Shown here in pieces: positions 55,280 through 64,000 of a stretch of 64,000 nt of DNA. The stretch is from Verrucomicrobiota bacterium. Lineage in GTDB: Bacteria; Verrucomicrobiota; Verrucomicrobiia; Limisphaerales; J093. The position numbers were made by a program, and so were the translations under genes. The number at the start of each line of letters is the position of its first letter. Position 1 is the first letter of the stretch. The DNA is taken from NCBI GenBank assembly GCA_027493615.1, contig JAOSKK010000037.1, positions 66,514 through 130,513 of the forward strand, written 5' to 3'. Below the pieces are notes generated by a model. The model searched no databases. It was given only the letters and a program-made list of their open reading frames with translations, and had not been told where the DNA came from.

Positions 55280-58200
55280 ATGGGGATGATCGAGTCGCGC
55301 CTGCGCCGCGTCCTCGGCGGGCTGGCCGCCGGAGGGATAGTTTTCGCTCTGAGCCTTTCACTGGCCGCGGCCGAAGGTCCTGGCCATCACGCCGCTCCGC
55401 TGCTTGTCCCGGCCGCAGGGACGGCCGGGTTCACCCGGTTGCCTTCGTCCGCCACCGGCCTCGCGTTCACGAACGCGCTCCAGCCCCGCCAACGCCGCCG
55501 AGAACCAAATCCGCCTCAACGGCTCGGGCGTGGCCCTCGGGGACGTCGATGGCGACGGCTGGTGCGACGTGTTCGTCTGCGCCCTCGAACAGAAGGTCGC
55601 GCTCTTCCGCAACCTCGGCGGCTGGCGCTTCACCAACGTCACCGCCGCCGCCGGCCTCGACTTCCCCGGCCGCTTCTCGACCGGTGCCGTCCTCGCCGAC
55701 GTCGAGGGCGATGGCGATCTGGATTTGATCCTCAACGGCATCGACAGCGGCACCCGGCTGTTCCTGAATGACGGCAAGGGCCGATTTGCGGCGGCCCCCG
55801 ATGCCGGTCTCCTGCCCGGTCGCGGCCCCACCACCTGTGCGTTGGCGGACATCGATGGCGACGGCGACCTCGACCTTTACGTCGCCCATTACCGCACCAA
55901 CACCGTCCGCTCGACCGGCTTTGCCCTCCTCAACGTGGGCGGACGCCGCATGATCCGGCCGCAGGATCGCGGACATCTGGAACTCACGCCCGACGGCCGC
56001 GTGCTCGAACACGGCGAACCCCACGTCCTCTACCGCAACGAAGGCGGCGGCCGCTTCCGCCCGCTGTCCTGGACCGACGGGACCTTCCTCGATGAGGACG
56101 GTCAACCGCTGCGCGAACCGCTCCGCGATTGGGGCCTCAGCGCCGCCTTCCGCGACCTGAACCGCGACGGCTTCCCCGACCTCTATGTCTGCAACGATTT
56201 TCACTCCCCCGACCGCGTCTGGCTCAACGACGGCCGCGGCCGATTCCGCGCCCTGCCCCGCCTGGCGCTCCGCCACACCGCCACCTTCTCGATGGCCGTG
56301 GACTTCGCCGATGTGGACCGCGACGGACACGACGACGTGTTCGTCTCGGACATGACCAGCCGCCACCACGGGCGGCGACGGATGCAGATCGCGGGCATGG
56401 CTCCCTACACCATCATCCCCGGCGTGTACGACGATCGCCCGCAACTCGACCGCACCGTCCTCCAGCGGAACCGCGGCGACGGCACCTACGCCGAGATCGC
56501 CACCTACGCCGGGCTCGAGAACTCGGAGTGGAACTGGTCGGTCCTCTTCCTCGACGTGGACCTCGATGGTTACGAGGACGTGCTCGCCACCACCGGCCAC
56601 ATGTTCGACACGCAGGACCTGGATGCCCAGGCCCGCATCGCCGCCAAGGGTCCGTATCCCCCAGCCAGATCCCCGGCAAACTCCTCATGCTGCCCCCCTC
56701 GAACAGCCGAACCTCGCCTTCCGCAACCAGGGCAACCTCACCTTCGCCGAGTGCGGCGCGGCCTGGGGATTCGATGATGTCGGGGTTTCGCAGGGCATGG
56801 CGCTGGCCGACCTCGACAACGACGGCGACCTCGACCTCGTGATCAACAACCTGAACGGCCCGCTCGGCGTGTACCGCAACAACGCCCCTGCGCCGCGCGT
56901 CGCCGTCCGCCTCCAGGGCCAGCCACCCAACACCGCCGGCATCGGCGCCCGCATCACCGTCTGCGGCGGCCCCGTCGTCCAGGCCCAGGAGATGATGGCC
57001 GGCGGCCGGTACCTCTCCGGCGACGACCCCATGCGGGTCTTCGCGGCCGGCCCCGACACGAACCCGCTCGCGATCGAGGTGCTCTGGCGCAGCGGCCGGC
57101 ACAGCGTCGTGACCAACGCCCGACCGAACACGCGATACACGATCCAGGAGCCGGCCGATCCCGCGGAACCGCCCCTGCCCCCGCCGTCGCCGGGCGAACC
57201 GGCCACACCCGCCGCCGGGCCCTTCTTCGAAGACGTGAGTGCCCGGCTCGACCACCGGCATCACGACGATCCGTTCAACGATTTCGACCAGCAACCGCTG
57301 CTGCCCAGGCGCCTCAGTCAGTTGGGACCGGGCCTGAGCTGGTTCGATCTCGACGGCGACGGCTGGGAGGACTTGATCGTCGGTAGCGGCAAGGGTGGGC
57401 GGCTGGCGGTGTTCCGCAACCGGGGACCGGAGGGCTTCCAACGCCTCAACGAACCGCCGTGGCACCTGCCGGCCTCTCGCGATCAAACCACTGTGCTGGG
57501 CTGGCACGCACCGGGTCGGGGGCCCGTGCTCCTCGTAGGGTCGGCAAGCTACGAAGAGGGCCTCGACGCGGGCGGCGCGATCCTTCAATTCGCACCCGGC
57601 GAAGGTCAGGCCACCGCGGTCATCCCGGCCGTTCCGTTCAGCGTGGGCCCTCTCGCACTGGTTGACTACGATGGGGACGGCTGCCTCGATCTGTTCGTGG
57701 GGGGCCGATGCCTGCCAGGACGGTATCCCGAGCCCCCTTCCTCGAAGCTCTACCGGCAAGTGGACGGGCGCTGGGTGTTGGACGTCGAGAACTCAAGCCG
57801 CCTCGAACAGGTGGGGTTGGTGAGCGGCGCTGTGTGGACCGACTTCGAAGGCGATGGTTGGCCGGACCTTGCCCTGGCCATCGAGTGGGGACCGGTCCGG
57901 CTGTTCCGCAACAAGCGCGGCCAGTTGAGCGAGTGGCAGGCGCCCGGGGTTGAGGTGGATGAGGAACGTTCAACACTCAACGTTCAACGTTCAACGCTCA
58001 ACGCTCAACGCTCAACACTCAACGTTCAACGTTCAACGCTCAACGAGTTGACTGGCTGGTGGAATGGCATCGCGACTGGCGACTTCGACGGCGACGGCCT
58101 CCTCGATCTCCTGGCCACCAACTGGGGTCTCAACACCGTGGCACGCGCATCGCCGACCGCCCCTATCGGATCTACTACGGCGACTTTGCCGACACGGGTT

Positions 58201-59081
58201 CGGTCCACCTGATCGAAGCCACCCCAAGCGGACCTGGCGGTGTCGATGTGCCCGAGCGCGATCTCGAGAGCATCGCCGCCGCCCTGCCGGCCGTGCGGGC
58301 GCTGTTCCCGACTCATGCGGCCTTCGGGGAGGCCACCGTCGCGGACGTCCTCGGCCCGGCCCTGGCGCGCGCCCGACGTCTCGAAGTCACAACGCTGGCC
58401 ACAACGCTTTTCCTCAATCGCGGCGATCATTTCCTGGCGGTCCCCCTCCCCCAAGAGGCGCAATTCGCCACGGCGTTGGCCGCGTGCGTGGGAGACTTGG
58501 ACGGCGACGGCCGGGAAGACGTGTTTCTGAGCCAGAACTTCTTCGCGACACAGGACAAGACGCCCCGGTGCGATGCCGGCCTTGGCTTGTGGCTGCGCGG
58601 GGATGGTCGCGGCGGATTGACGGCCGTTGCCGCTCACGAAAGCGGCGTGCGGGTGTACGGCGAGCAAAGGGCGGCGGCGCTGGCCGACTTCGATGGCGAC
58701 GGGCGGGTGGACCTGGCCGTGACCCAGAACGGGAACGCCACGAAGTTGTATCGGAACGTCCGCGGTCAACCGGGGCTGCGCGTCCGGCTGCAAGGTCCGC
58801 CAGGCAACCCCACCGCGGTGGGTGCCGTGATCTGTGGTCGGGCAGGCGACGCTTGGGGACCGGCCCGGATGGTCGGGGCGGGCTCGGGTTACTGGTCGCA
58901 GAACAGCGCGGTGGAGGTACTTGCGATGGCTGAGCCGGTCCGTCGTCTCCGCGTGCTCTGGCCGGGTGGAAACGAAACGCAGGTCCAGGTGCCGGAGCAC
59001 GCCCGCGAAGTCGTGCTCGGGATGGACGGCGGCCTCCGGGTGGTCTCCCCGGAACCGCCCCCCACGAAAAAGCGGCGCTGA
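55280..59081 (+). CDS. Large secreted FG-GAP/ASPIC-UnbV (CRTAC1-like) protein 2 (three frame changes)
   Basis: About 1265 residues joined, from ATG 55280 (MGMIESRLRRVLGG) with signal peptide to about 33. Same architecture as protein 1: GDVDGDGWCDVFVCALEQ, DVEGDGDLDLILNGIDSG, DIDGDGDLDLYVAHYR, DLNRDGFPDLYVCNDFH, DVDLDGYEDVLATTG, DLDNDGDLDLVINNLNG, internal ASPIC-like (GARITVCGG; EMMAGGRYLSGDD), FDLDGDGWEDLIVGSG, DYDGDGCLDLFVGGR, GDFDGDGLLDLLATNWG, DLDGDGREDVFLSQNFF, and a terminal ASPIC-like part (GAVICGRAGDAWGPARMV). Frame changes near 55490, 56670 and 58140. A 77-bp heptamer array lies at 57969-58045. The last codons and the TGA (KKRR stop) come from a family A repeat. Paralogue and likely duplicate of 45095. 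Confidence 0.87.
57969..58045 (+). repeat. Heptanucleotide array inside FG-GAP/ASPIC protein 2
   Basis: Eleven phased 7-mers: TTCAACA, CTCAACG, TTCAACG twice, CTCAACG twice, CTCAACA, CTCAACG, TTCAACG twice, CTCAACG. Translated as a repeated RSTLN(V/A)Q linker with 21-nt period. It ends just before LTGWWNGIATGDFDGDG, the same point as the array at 47909 in protein 1. Confidence 0.92.
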
Positions 59082-59173
59082 AGCGCACGCCCTCCGTGCG
59101 CTTCGCGACCTCCCCCACCGCCCGGCGGACGCAGCGCGTTTGGAGTGCGCTGACGTCCGGCAGCGCCTTTCGT
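59067..59173. repeat. Dispersed palindromic repeat, family A, inverted pair
   Basis: AAAAAGCGGCGCTGAAGCGC (from 59067) faces CGCGTTTGGAGTGCGCTGAC then CAGCGCCTTT (59136-59170). The left copy contains the TGA stop of FG-GAP protein 2. Confidence 0.75.
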
Positions 59174-59250
59174 TCGCCCTCCGCCCCCGTCGTTTCGCGA
59201 CGCCGGAGCGAAGGAATCCAGGGTTCTTGCCACTTCTCCAACTCCTGGCC

Positions 59251-61351
59251 ATGATAGGGTCCGTGTCCCGACCACGAGAGAAAGGGCCGGAGCCCGCCCC
59301 TGCGCGCCGAGACGAAGGAACACCGTCAGGCGAAACGCGCCGCACGCTCCGCCCCGCTGGGCCTTCCGGCTGATCGCCGCCGGGGTGCTTCCGCTGCTCG
59401 GGTTGCTGGTGATCGAGTGCCTCCTCCGCCTCGCGGGCTTCGGCTATCCGACCGGATTTTTCGTGCACCATCCCGCCACCGGGCCGGATCGCTGGGTGGA
59501 GAACCAGCGCTTCCCCTGGCGCTTCTTCCCGGTCCCGCTGACCCGGCATCCCAACCCCGTGGTCGTGGCCGCGCGCAAACCGCCCGAGACCTGCCGGATC
59601 TTTGTGTTTGGGGAATCGGCGGCCGAAGGCGACCCGGCGCCGGCCTTCGGGTTTTCGCGGATTCTCGAAGTCCTCCCTGCGCGCCCGGTACCCGCAGACC
59701 CGGTTCGAGGTGGTGAACGTGGCCTTCACCGCCATCAACTCGCACGTGATTCTTCCCATCGCCCACGACTGCGCGCGACTCGAAGGCGATTTCTGGCTGC
59801 TCTACATGGGCAACAACGAGGTGATCGGCCCGTTTGGGACCGGCACGGTGCTGGGCCGCCAGGCGCCGCCACTCCCGCTGGTTCGCCTCACCCTGGCGCT
59901 CAAGGCCACCCGTGTCGGCCAACTCCTGGATGCCGCGGGACAGTGGCTCCGGCCCGGGGCCGTGGCCGAGCAAGGCTGGCGCGGGATGTCAATGTTCCTG
60001 GACCACCGGGTGCGTCGCGATGACCCCGGGCTGGCGAGGGTCTATCGCCACTTCAAGCACAACCTCGGTCAGATCCTCGACCAGGCCCGCGCGGCCGGCG
60101 CGCGAGTGATCGTCAGCACGATGGTCTCCCGGGTGCGGGATTGGCCGCCTTTCGCCTCGCTGCACCGTCCGGACCTCACCGCGACGCAGCGCCAGACCTG
60201 GGAACAACACTACGAGGCAGCCACGACCGCCGACGCCGCCGGTGACCTGGCCGAAGCCATTCGGCACTACGAACAGGCGGCCCAACTCGATGACTCGTAC
60301 GCGGAACTGCTCTACCGCTGGGGCCGCGCCTGCCTCGCGATGGGCAGGACCAACGAGGCCCGCCGTCACCTGACGTCGGCACGGGACCTGGACACCCTCC
60401 GGTTCCGCACCGACTCCCCCTCTCAACGGCATCATCCGCGAGACCGTTGGCACCTCCCCGGACGGCGTGCACCTCGTGGACGCCGAGCGTGCCTTCGCGG
60501 AACTCAGCCCCGAGGGCCTCCCCGGCGAGGAATGGCTTTACGAGCACGTCCACTTCAACTTCGCCGGGAACTACCGGCTCGCACGGCTCTTTGCCGATGA
60601 AATCGCTCGGCACCTGGCTTCCGTCCCGCCCGGCTCCCCAGCAGAGGCGCCACCGCCCCCGTGGCTGTCAGAGGAGGTCTGCGCAACGCGATTGGCGTAC
60701 AGCGACAGTCAACGACACGACGTGGCCCGGATCCTCGAACGCCGCTTCGCCGAAGCGATCTACCAGGGTCAACTCGGCCACACCGGTCGCCTGGCCCGGC
60801 TCGAGGCCGAGATCATGTCGCTCCGCGCCAGTGCCAAACCGACCGGCCGGCGGCGGGCCCTCGAACTTTGCCGCCAAGCCCTCGCCACTGCGCCCGATGA
60901 TTGGGTCTTGCATGATCTCGCGGCCCGGCTGCTCGGTGTACTCGGCGACGCGAACGGTGCGCAAGCCGCGTGGCGGGAGGTGGCCCGGCTCATCCCGCAT
61001 CACGCGCGTCCTTACACCGAACTCGCCAAGCTCGATCAGGCCCGCGGCGATCTCGAGGCGGCGGCGGCCGGTTTCCGCCAGGCCCTCGCGGTCAACCCGG
61101 ATGCCGCCGAGGCTCTCGAAGGGCTGGGTTTGATCTGCGCCAGCCAGGGGCGCAGCCGCGAAGCAACCGGCTATCTCCGGCGTGCGCTGCACCTGGATCC
61201 CACCCGGCAGGCCGCCCGTGACGCGCTGGCCCAAGGTTCGAAAGGCCCAACCCCAACACGCCCCCGTCGACAGCGGTGTCGTGGAACCATCCGGTCCACC
61301 GCCCATCCCGTGGCCGCCCCCGGGTGCTCACGCGTTCGTCGCCATGCCTAG
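59251..61351 (+). CDS. Membrane-anchored SGNH-hydrolase/TPR protein 2 (frame changes near 59310-59350, 59685 and 60420)
   Basis: About 690-700 residues joined. N-terminal TM helix (AAGVLPLLGLLVIECLLRL), then IFVFGESAAEGDPAPAFGFS (nucleophile Ser), NVAFTAINSH, LLYMGNNEVIGPFG (block III Asn) and YEHVHFNFAGNYRLA (block V His). A TPR-like insert lies between blocks III and V (EAIRHYEQAAQLDDSYAELL). C-terminal TPRs include ALATAPDDWVLHDLAARLLG and LAVNPDAAEALEGLGLICAS. The start is uncertain: ATG 59251 (MIGSVSRPREK) needs one frame change to reach the TM segment. The stop (61349-61351) overlaps the next gene's ATG at 61344, so the two are likely co-translated. Paralogue of the 52685 gene. Confidence 0.8.
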
Positions 61352-63228
61352 ACCCTCGATGCATGGCCCGCGTCGGCGTGCCGAAGCCGGCTTGTCCCTC
61401 GACTCGCTGCCGGTCTGGGGTGTCGGCTCGATCTTGTTGCTCGTGGCCGGGCACGTGGCGTGGCAGGTCGAACCCGTGCTGCGCTACCACGCCCTGGCCC
61501 CTCCCTTCTTCCTCGACAACGCCACCTGGGCAAAGGCCCTCGAACCCGCCGGCGGCCTGGTGCGGCAGGCGGGGGCGGCCCTGGCACAGCTCAACGCCCG
61601 CGCTACGCCGGGAACCCTGGCGTTCCCTGGCCTGATGGGTGTGCTCCTCTGGGTCGTGCGCAGCGTCTTGGTCCGGGTCGCTCCCAGCTCCGCCACGGCG
61701 GTCGCGTGCGTGCCGGTGGTGTTGCTCGCCGGGTTGACCGGACGATACGACGTCCCGGCCGAACAACTCGCGCTCGAGATGCTCCTGGCCCTTGTCACCG
61801 CAAACGTCTGGATGCACCTCCCGGCGGGGGCGGCGGCCGTGCGTATCGGGAGCTTCTGGGGACTGGTCGGCCTGGTGTTCTGGCTTGGCGGGCCGGCCCC
61901 GGTCCTCCTGCTGGTCACGGTGGGCCTGGCCGAAAACCTCGCCGTGAAGTGGCAACCGAAAGTGGCGCTGGGTTGTGCCGTGGCGTTGGTGATCCTGCCC
62001 TTGTGGCGCTGGTATTGGCCGGCCTTCGATCCCTGGGCGTTCCCGGCAGATTGGGGAAAGGGCTGGTCGCGAGGACTGGCGTTGGCCTCCTGGGGCGTGG
62101 TGCCCGCGTGGATGGCGATCCGCGGCGGGCTCAACCGTCGTGCTGCCGCGGCCGGTGCGCGGCTCGGGCGTCCGTTTGTCCGCCTGCTTCACGGACCGGT
62201 TGCGGGCCCACGGCGCTGGGTCGGCTGGGCCGTGGCTGGTGCCGTGACCGCCGTGTTCTTCGTGTTCACCGTGGACCGGCAACGGCAGGCCATCGCCCAA
62301 GTCAACCGGTTTGCCACACAGCACGACTGGGCCCGGGCGCTGACGGCCGCCCGCCGCGTTTCGGATTGGCCCGCCAGCATGCGCCTCGAAGCCACCCGGG
62401 CCCTGTTCCACGAGGGGCGTTTGCTCGCCGACCTGTTCGCGCTGCCCCAACGCCACGGGCGTGAACTGCTGCCCGACTTTCGAGACGACCTCGACATGAG
62501 CTTCGCGCTCAGCGCGACACTTTTCGAACTGGGTCAGGTCAATCTTGCGGAGCATCTCGCCCATGAAGTGCTGGAACTCGATGGACCGCGACCGCCCACG
62601 CTGCGGTTGCTGACGCGCGTGAACGTTCTGCTGGACCGACCGGAAGCGGCACGCGTGTTCCTGAACCGCCTCCGGCGCGTGCCCTTCTGCCGCGAAGAGG
62701 CCGATCAGGCGCTGGCCCGCCTGCGGGCCGATCCGACTGGCAGACTCGATCCCCAACTCTCCCTCCTCCGTGGGCGCATGCCGCTTTCTGACGAAGCCGA
62801 AGTCCGCCTCCCCACGGACCGGCTGTTGCGGCAACTGCTCGCGGCCAACGCCACCAACCGCATGGCCTTCGAATACCTCGTTGCACACCATCTTCTGGCC
62901 GCGGACCCGGCGGCGGCGGTGGATGCCTACCTGCGCTGGCAAGACCCCGGCAAGTCCGGAGTTCCCCGCTTGGTCGAAGAGGCCCTGTTGTTCCTGAAAT
63001 CGCAGACCGGGAGTGAGCCGACTCCGATCCGCGGCAGCGACCAGGCCATCCTTCCAGCGACTCAGGAACGTTACCGTCAGTTTCTGGAGGCCCTGCGACC
63101 CTACGGCAATCGAACCGCCGAAGCCCGCGCCGACCTGGCACCCGCTTTTCGGAGACACCTTCTGGTTCTACCTCCGCTTCGGCGAGTCGGTCCCGTCCCG
63201 CGTGCCGACGAAGAAAGGCGCCCCGTGA
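61344..63228 (+). CDS. Multi-span membrane protein with helical repeat domain (DUF6057-like), one frame change near 63150
   Basis: About 628 residues joined. ATG 61344 (MPRPSMHGPRRR). The N-terminal ~330 residues hold about six to eight hydrophobic spans, such as WGVGSILLLVAGHVAWQ, LMGVLLWVVRSVLVRV, AVACVPVVLLAGLTG, SFWGLVGLVFWLG, VALVILPLWRWYW and WAVAGAVTAVFFVF. The C-terminal ~300 residues are helical repeats of TPR-like type beginning RFATQHDWARALTAARRVSD, with FDRDxxM-like DDLDMSFALSATLFELGQVN. The arrangement resembles the DUF6057 group of Bacteroidota as I recall it. Ends TFWFYLRFGESVPSRV after the frame change. Function unknown; it is coupled to the SGNH/TPR gene and followed by the CVNCH gene. 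Confidence 0.7.
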
Positions 63229-63305
63229 GAACCGCCCGCCATAGCTTTCACGCTCTGCTGCCCCGACCCGCGGGGACCGTGGCTGCGACGAAGCGCGACG
63301 ACACG

Positions 63306-63410
63306 CAAGCGGCGCTGAAGCGCACGCACTCCAGACGCGCTGCGTGTCGCCGGCGGCCTCGCCTGCGCGAAGCGTTTGGAGTGCGTGCGCTTCAGCGCCG
63401 CTTTGCGTAC
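63306..63410. repeat. Dispersed palindromic repeat, family A, inverted pair
   Basis: CAAGCGGCGCTGAAGCGCAC then GCACTCCAGACGC (63306-63340) is inverted as GCGTTTGGAGTGCGTGCGCT then TCAGCGCCGCTTTGCG (63372-63408), a palindrome of about 100 bp between the membrane-protein gene and the CVNCH gene. It runs right up to, and possibly over, the start of the latter. Confidence 0.8.
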
Positions 63411-63427
63411 GGCTGGCCCTGGCCGCA

Positions 63428-64000
63428 TTGCTCACCTGGCTCGGCCTAACGACCTCCACGAGGATTCAAGCCGCCGAGGTCGGTTCCGATGCGCCTGTCG
63501 CCACGCCGCCGCGCCCACCCCGCTTGCGGCCGGACTACACCGGAGTTGTGATCCCGCCCAACATCGCGCCCCTGAACTTCCTGATCGAAGAACCCGGCCG
63601 ACAACACCGCGTCCGGGTGGAAGGAGTGCACGGCCAACCGATCCAGGTCGGGGCGGACGCGGCCGGCAAGGTGATCCTGCCCGTCGCCGCCTGGCGGACC
63701 CTGCTGCGCACGAACGCTGGGTCGACGCTGCGCTACACGGTCCAAACGCTGGACGCGAGCGGGACCTGGGAATCGTGGGCGCCGGTCACCAACAGGGTTG
63801 CCCGCGAGCCTGTGGATCCGGTGCTCGTCTATCGCCGGCTGCGGCCGCTCTACAACCTCTATCGCGAGATGGGCATCTATCAGCGGGACCTCGAGAGCTA
63901 CCGCCAACGCCCCGTGCTCGAGAACCGCGATTTCGGCGGCGGCTGCGTCAACTGCCACACCTTCCTGAACCACCGGCCCGAGACCTTTGCGCTGCACATC
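63428..64000 (+). CDS. Exported protein with CVNCH haem-type motif, C-terminus off the window
   Basis: The frame is open to base 64000 (191 codons from a TTG at 63428, a provisional start; no ATG exists between the repeat and LLTWLGLTTSTRIQAAEV, which looks like a signal peptide end). Body: NIAPLNFLIEEPGRQHRVRV, WRTLLRTNAGSTLRYTVQTL, REPVDPVLVYRRLRPLYNLY, MGIYQRDLESYRQRPVLENR, then GGGCVNCHTFLNHRPETFAL. CxxCH is the c-type haem attachment signature. The arrangement (EPG and LLxxG segment, GIYQR, CVNCHTF) matches PD40/TolB-like propeller proteins of Bacteroidota that I recall; the propeller would lie beyond the window. It may be the last gene of the 45-64 kb group. Confidence 0.7.
   Translation, partial: MLTWLGLTTSTRIQAAEVGSDAPVATPPRPPRLRPDYTGVVIPPNIAPLNFLIEEPGRQHRVRVEGVHGQPIQVGADAAGKVILPVAAWRTLLRTNAGSTLRYTVQTLDASGTWESWAPVTNRVAREPVDPVLVYRRLRPLYNLYREMGIYQRDLESYRQRPVLENRDFGGGCVNCHTFLNHRPETFALHI

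Noticed and set aside
57969..58045. Regular repeat array considered as CRISPR
   Set aside because: Seven-base units without spacers, inside a coding frame, and no cas genes; these are tandem heptamers.

Overview
The window looks like a high-GC chromosome segment of a Verrucomicrobiota-type bacterium; a related planctomycete is less likely. The evidence is several giant FG-GAP/ASPIC-UnbV secreted proteins, lectin/Ig/PA14 surface proteins, a verrucomicrobial-style Ser/Thr kinase with TPRs, Tat-exported oxidoreductases and many dispersed GC-rich palindromes. Taxonomy is an inference from gene content and was not checked by search. Many genes are interrupted by single-base frame changes, and at least nine of these fall in runs of four to six G or C. 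I read them mostly as sequencing or assembly indels and annotate the reconstructed genes across them.

Layout. 1-5.6 kb (mostly minus): partial parallel beta-helix protein, an ECF sigma factor, a small pseudopilin-like gene (plus), and a kinase/TPR gene lacking its catalytic core. 5.8-8.3 kb: hisC and hisD. 8.4-15.7 kb (plus): Tat-exported TIM-barrel protein, Asp-box sialidase-like protein, and an RND efflux adaptor and pump. 15.8-28.1 kb (minus): HTH protein, signal peptidase I, membrane-anchored unknown, second ECF sigma factor, FG-GAP/ASPIC protein, ankyrin protein, catalase, secreted unknown, tandem-thioredoxin protein, nucleotidyltransferase, PTS enzyme I. 28.3-34.5 kb: Gfo/Idh/MocA oxidoreductase (plus), then a Phd antitoxin with a toxin remnant, a DapA-like aldolase, FadL porin, epimerase and SDR (minus). 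34.7-39.6 kb (plus): xseB, dxs, outer-membrane barrel, icd. 39.6-45 kb: methyltransferase, large surface protein 1, and a VapC-type toxin-antitoxin pair.

45-64 kb (plus) is the most unusual part: FG-GAP/ASPIC protein 1, surface protein 2, SGNH-hydrolase/TPR protein 1, FG-GAP/ASPIC protein 2, SGNH-hydrolase/TPR protein 2, a multi-membrane-span protein, and a CVNCH (haem-type motif) protein running off the end. Paralogues alternate, so the block appears to have grown by duplication. I infer an envelope or cell-surface system, possibly glycan-modifying, of unknown substrate.

At least three kinds of repeat overlay the genes: GGGGTC-ended inverted repeats of REP/RAYT type, a palindromic CGTTTGGAGTGCG...GCGCCGCTTT family, and heptanucleotide tandem arrays. 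Several lie at gene ends and supply the stop codon, and two heptamer arrays lie inside coding sequence at the same linker of two paralogues.
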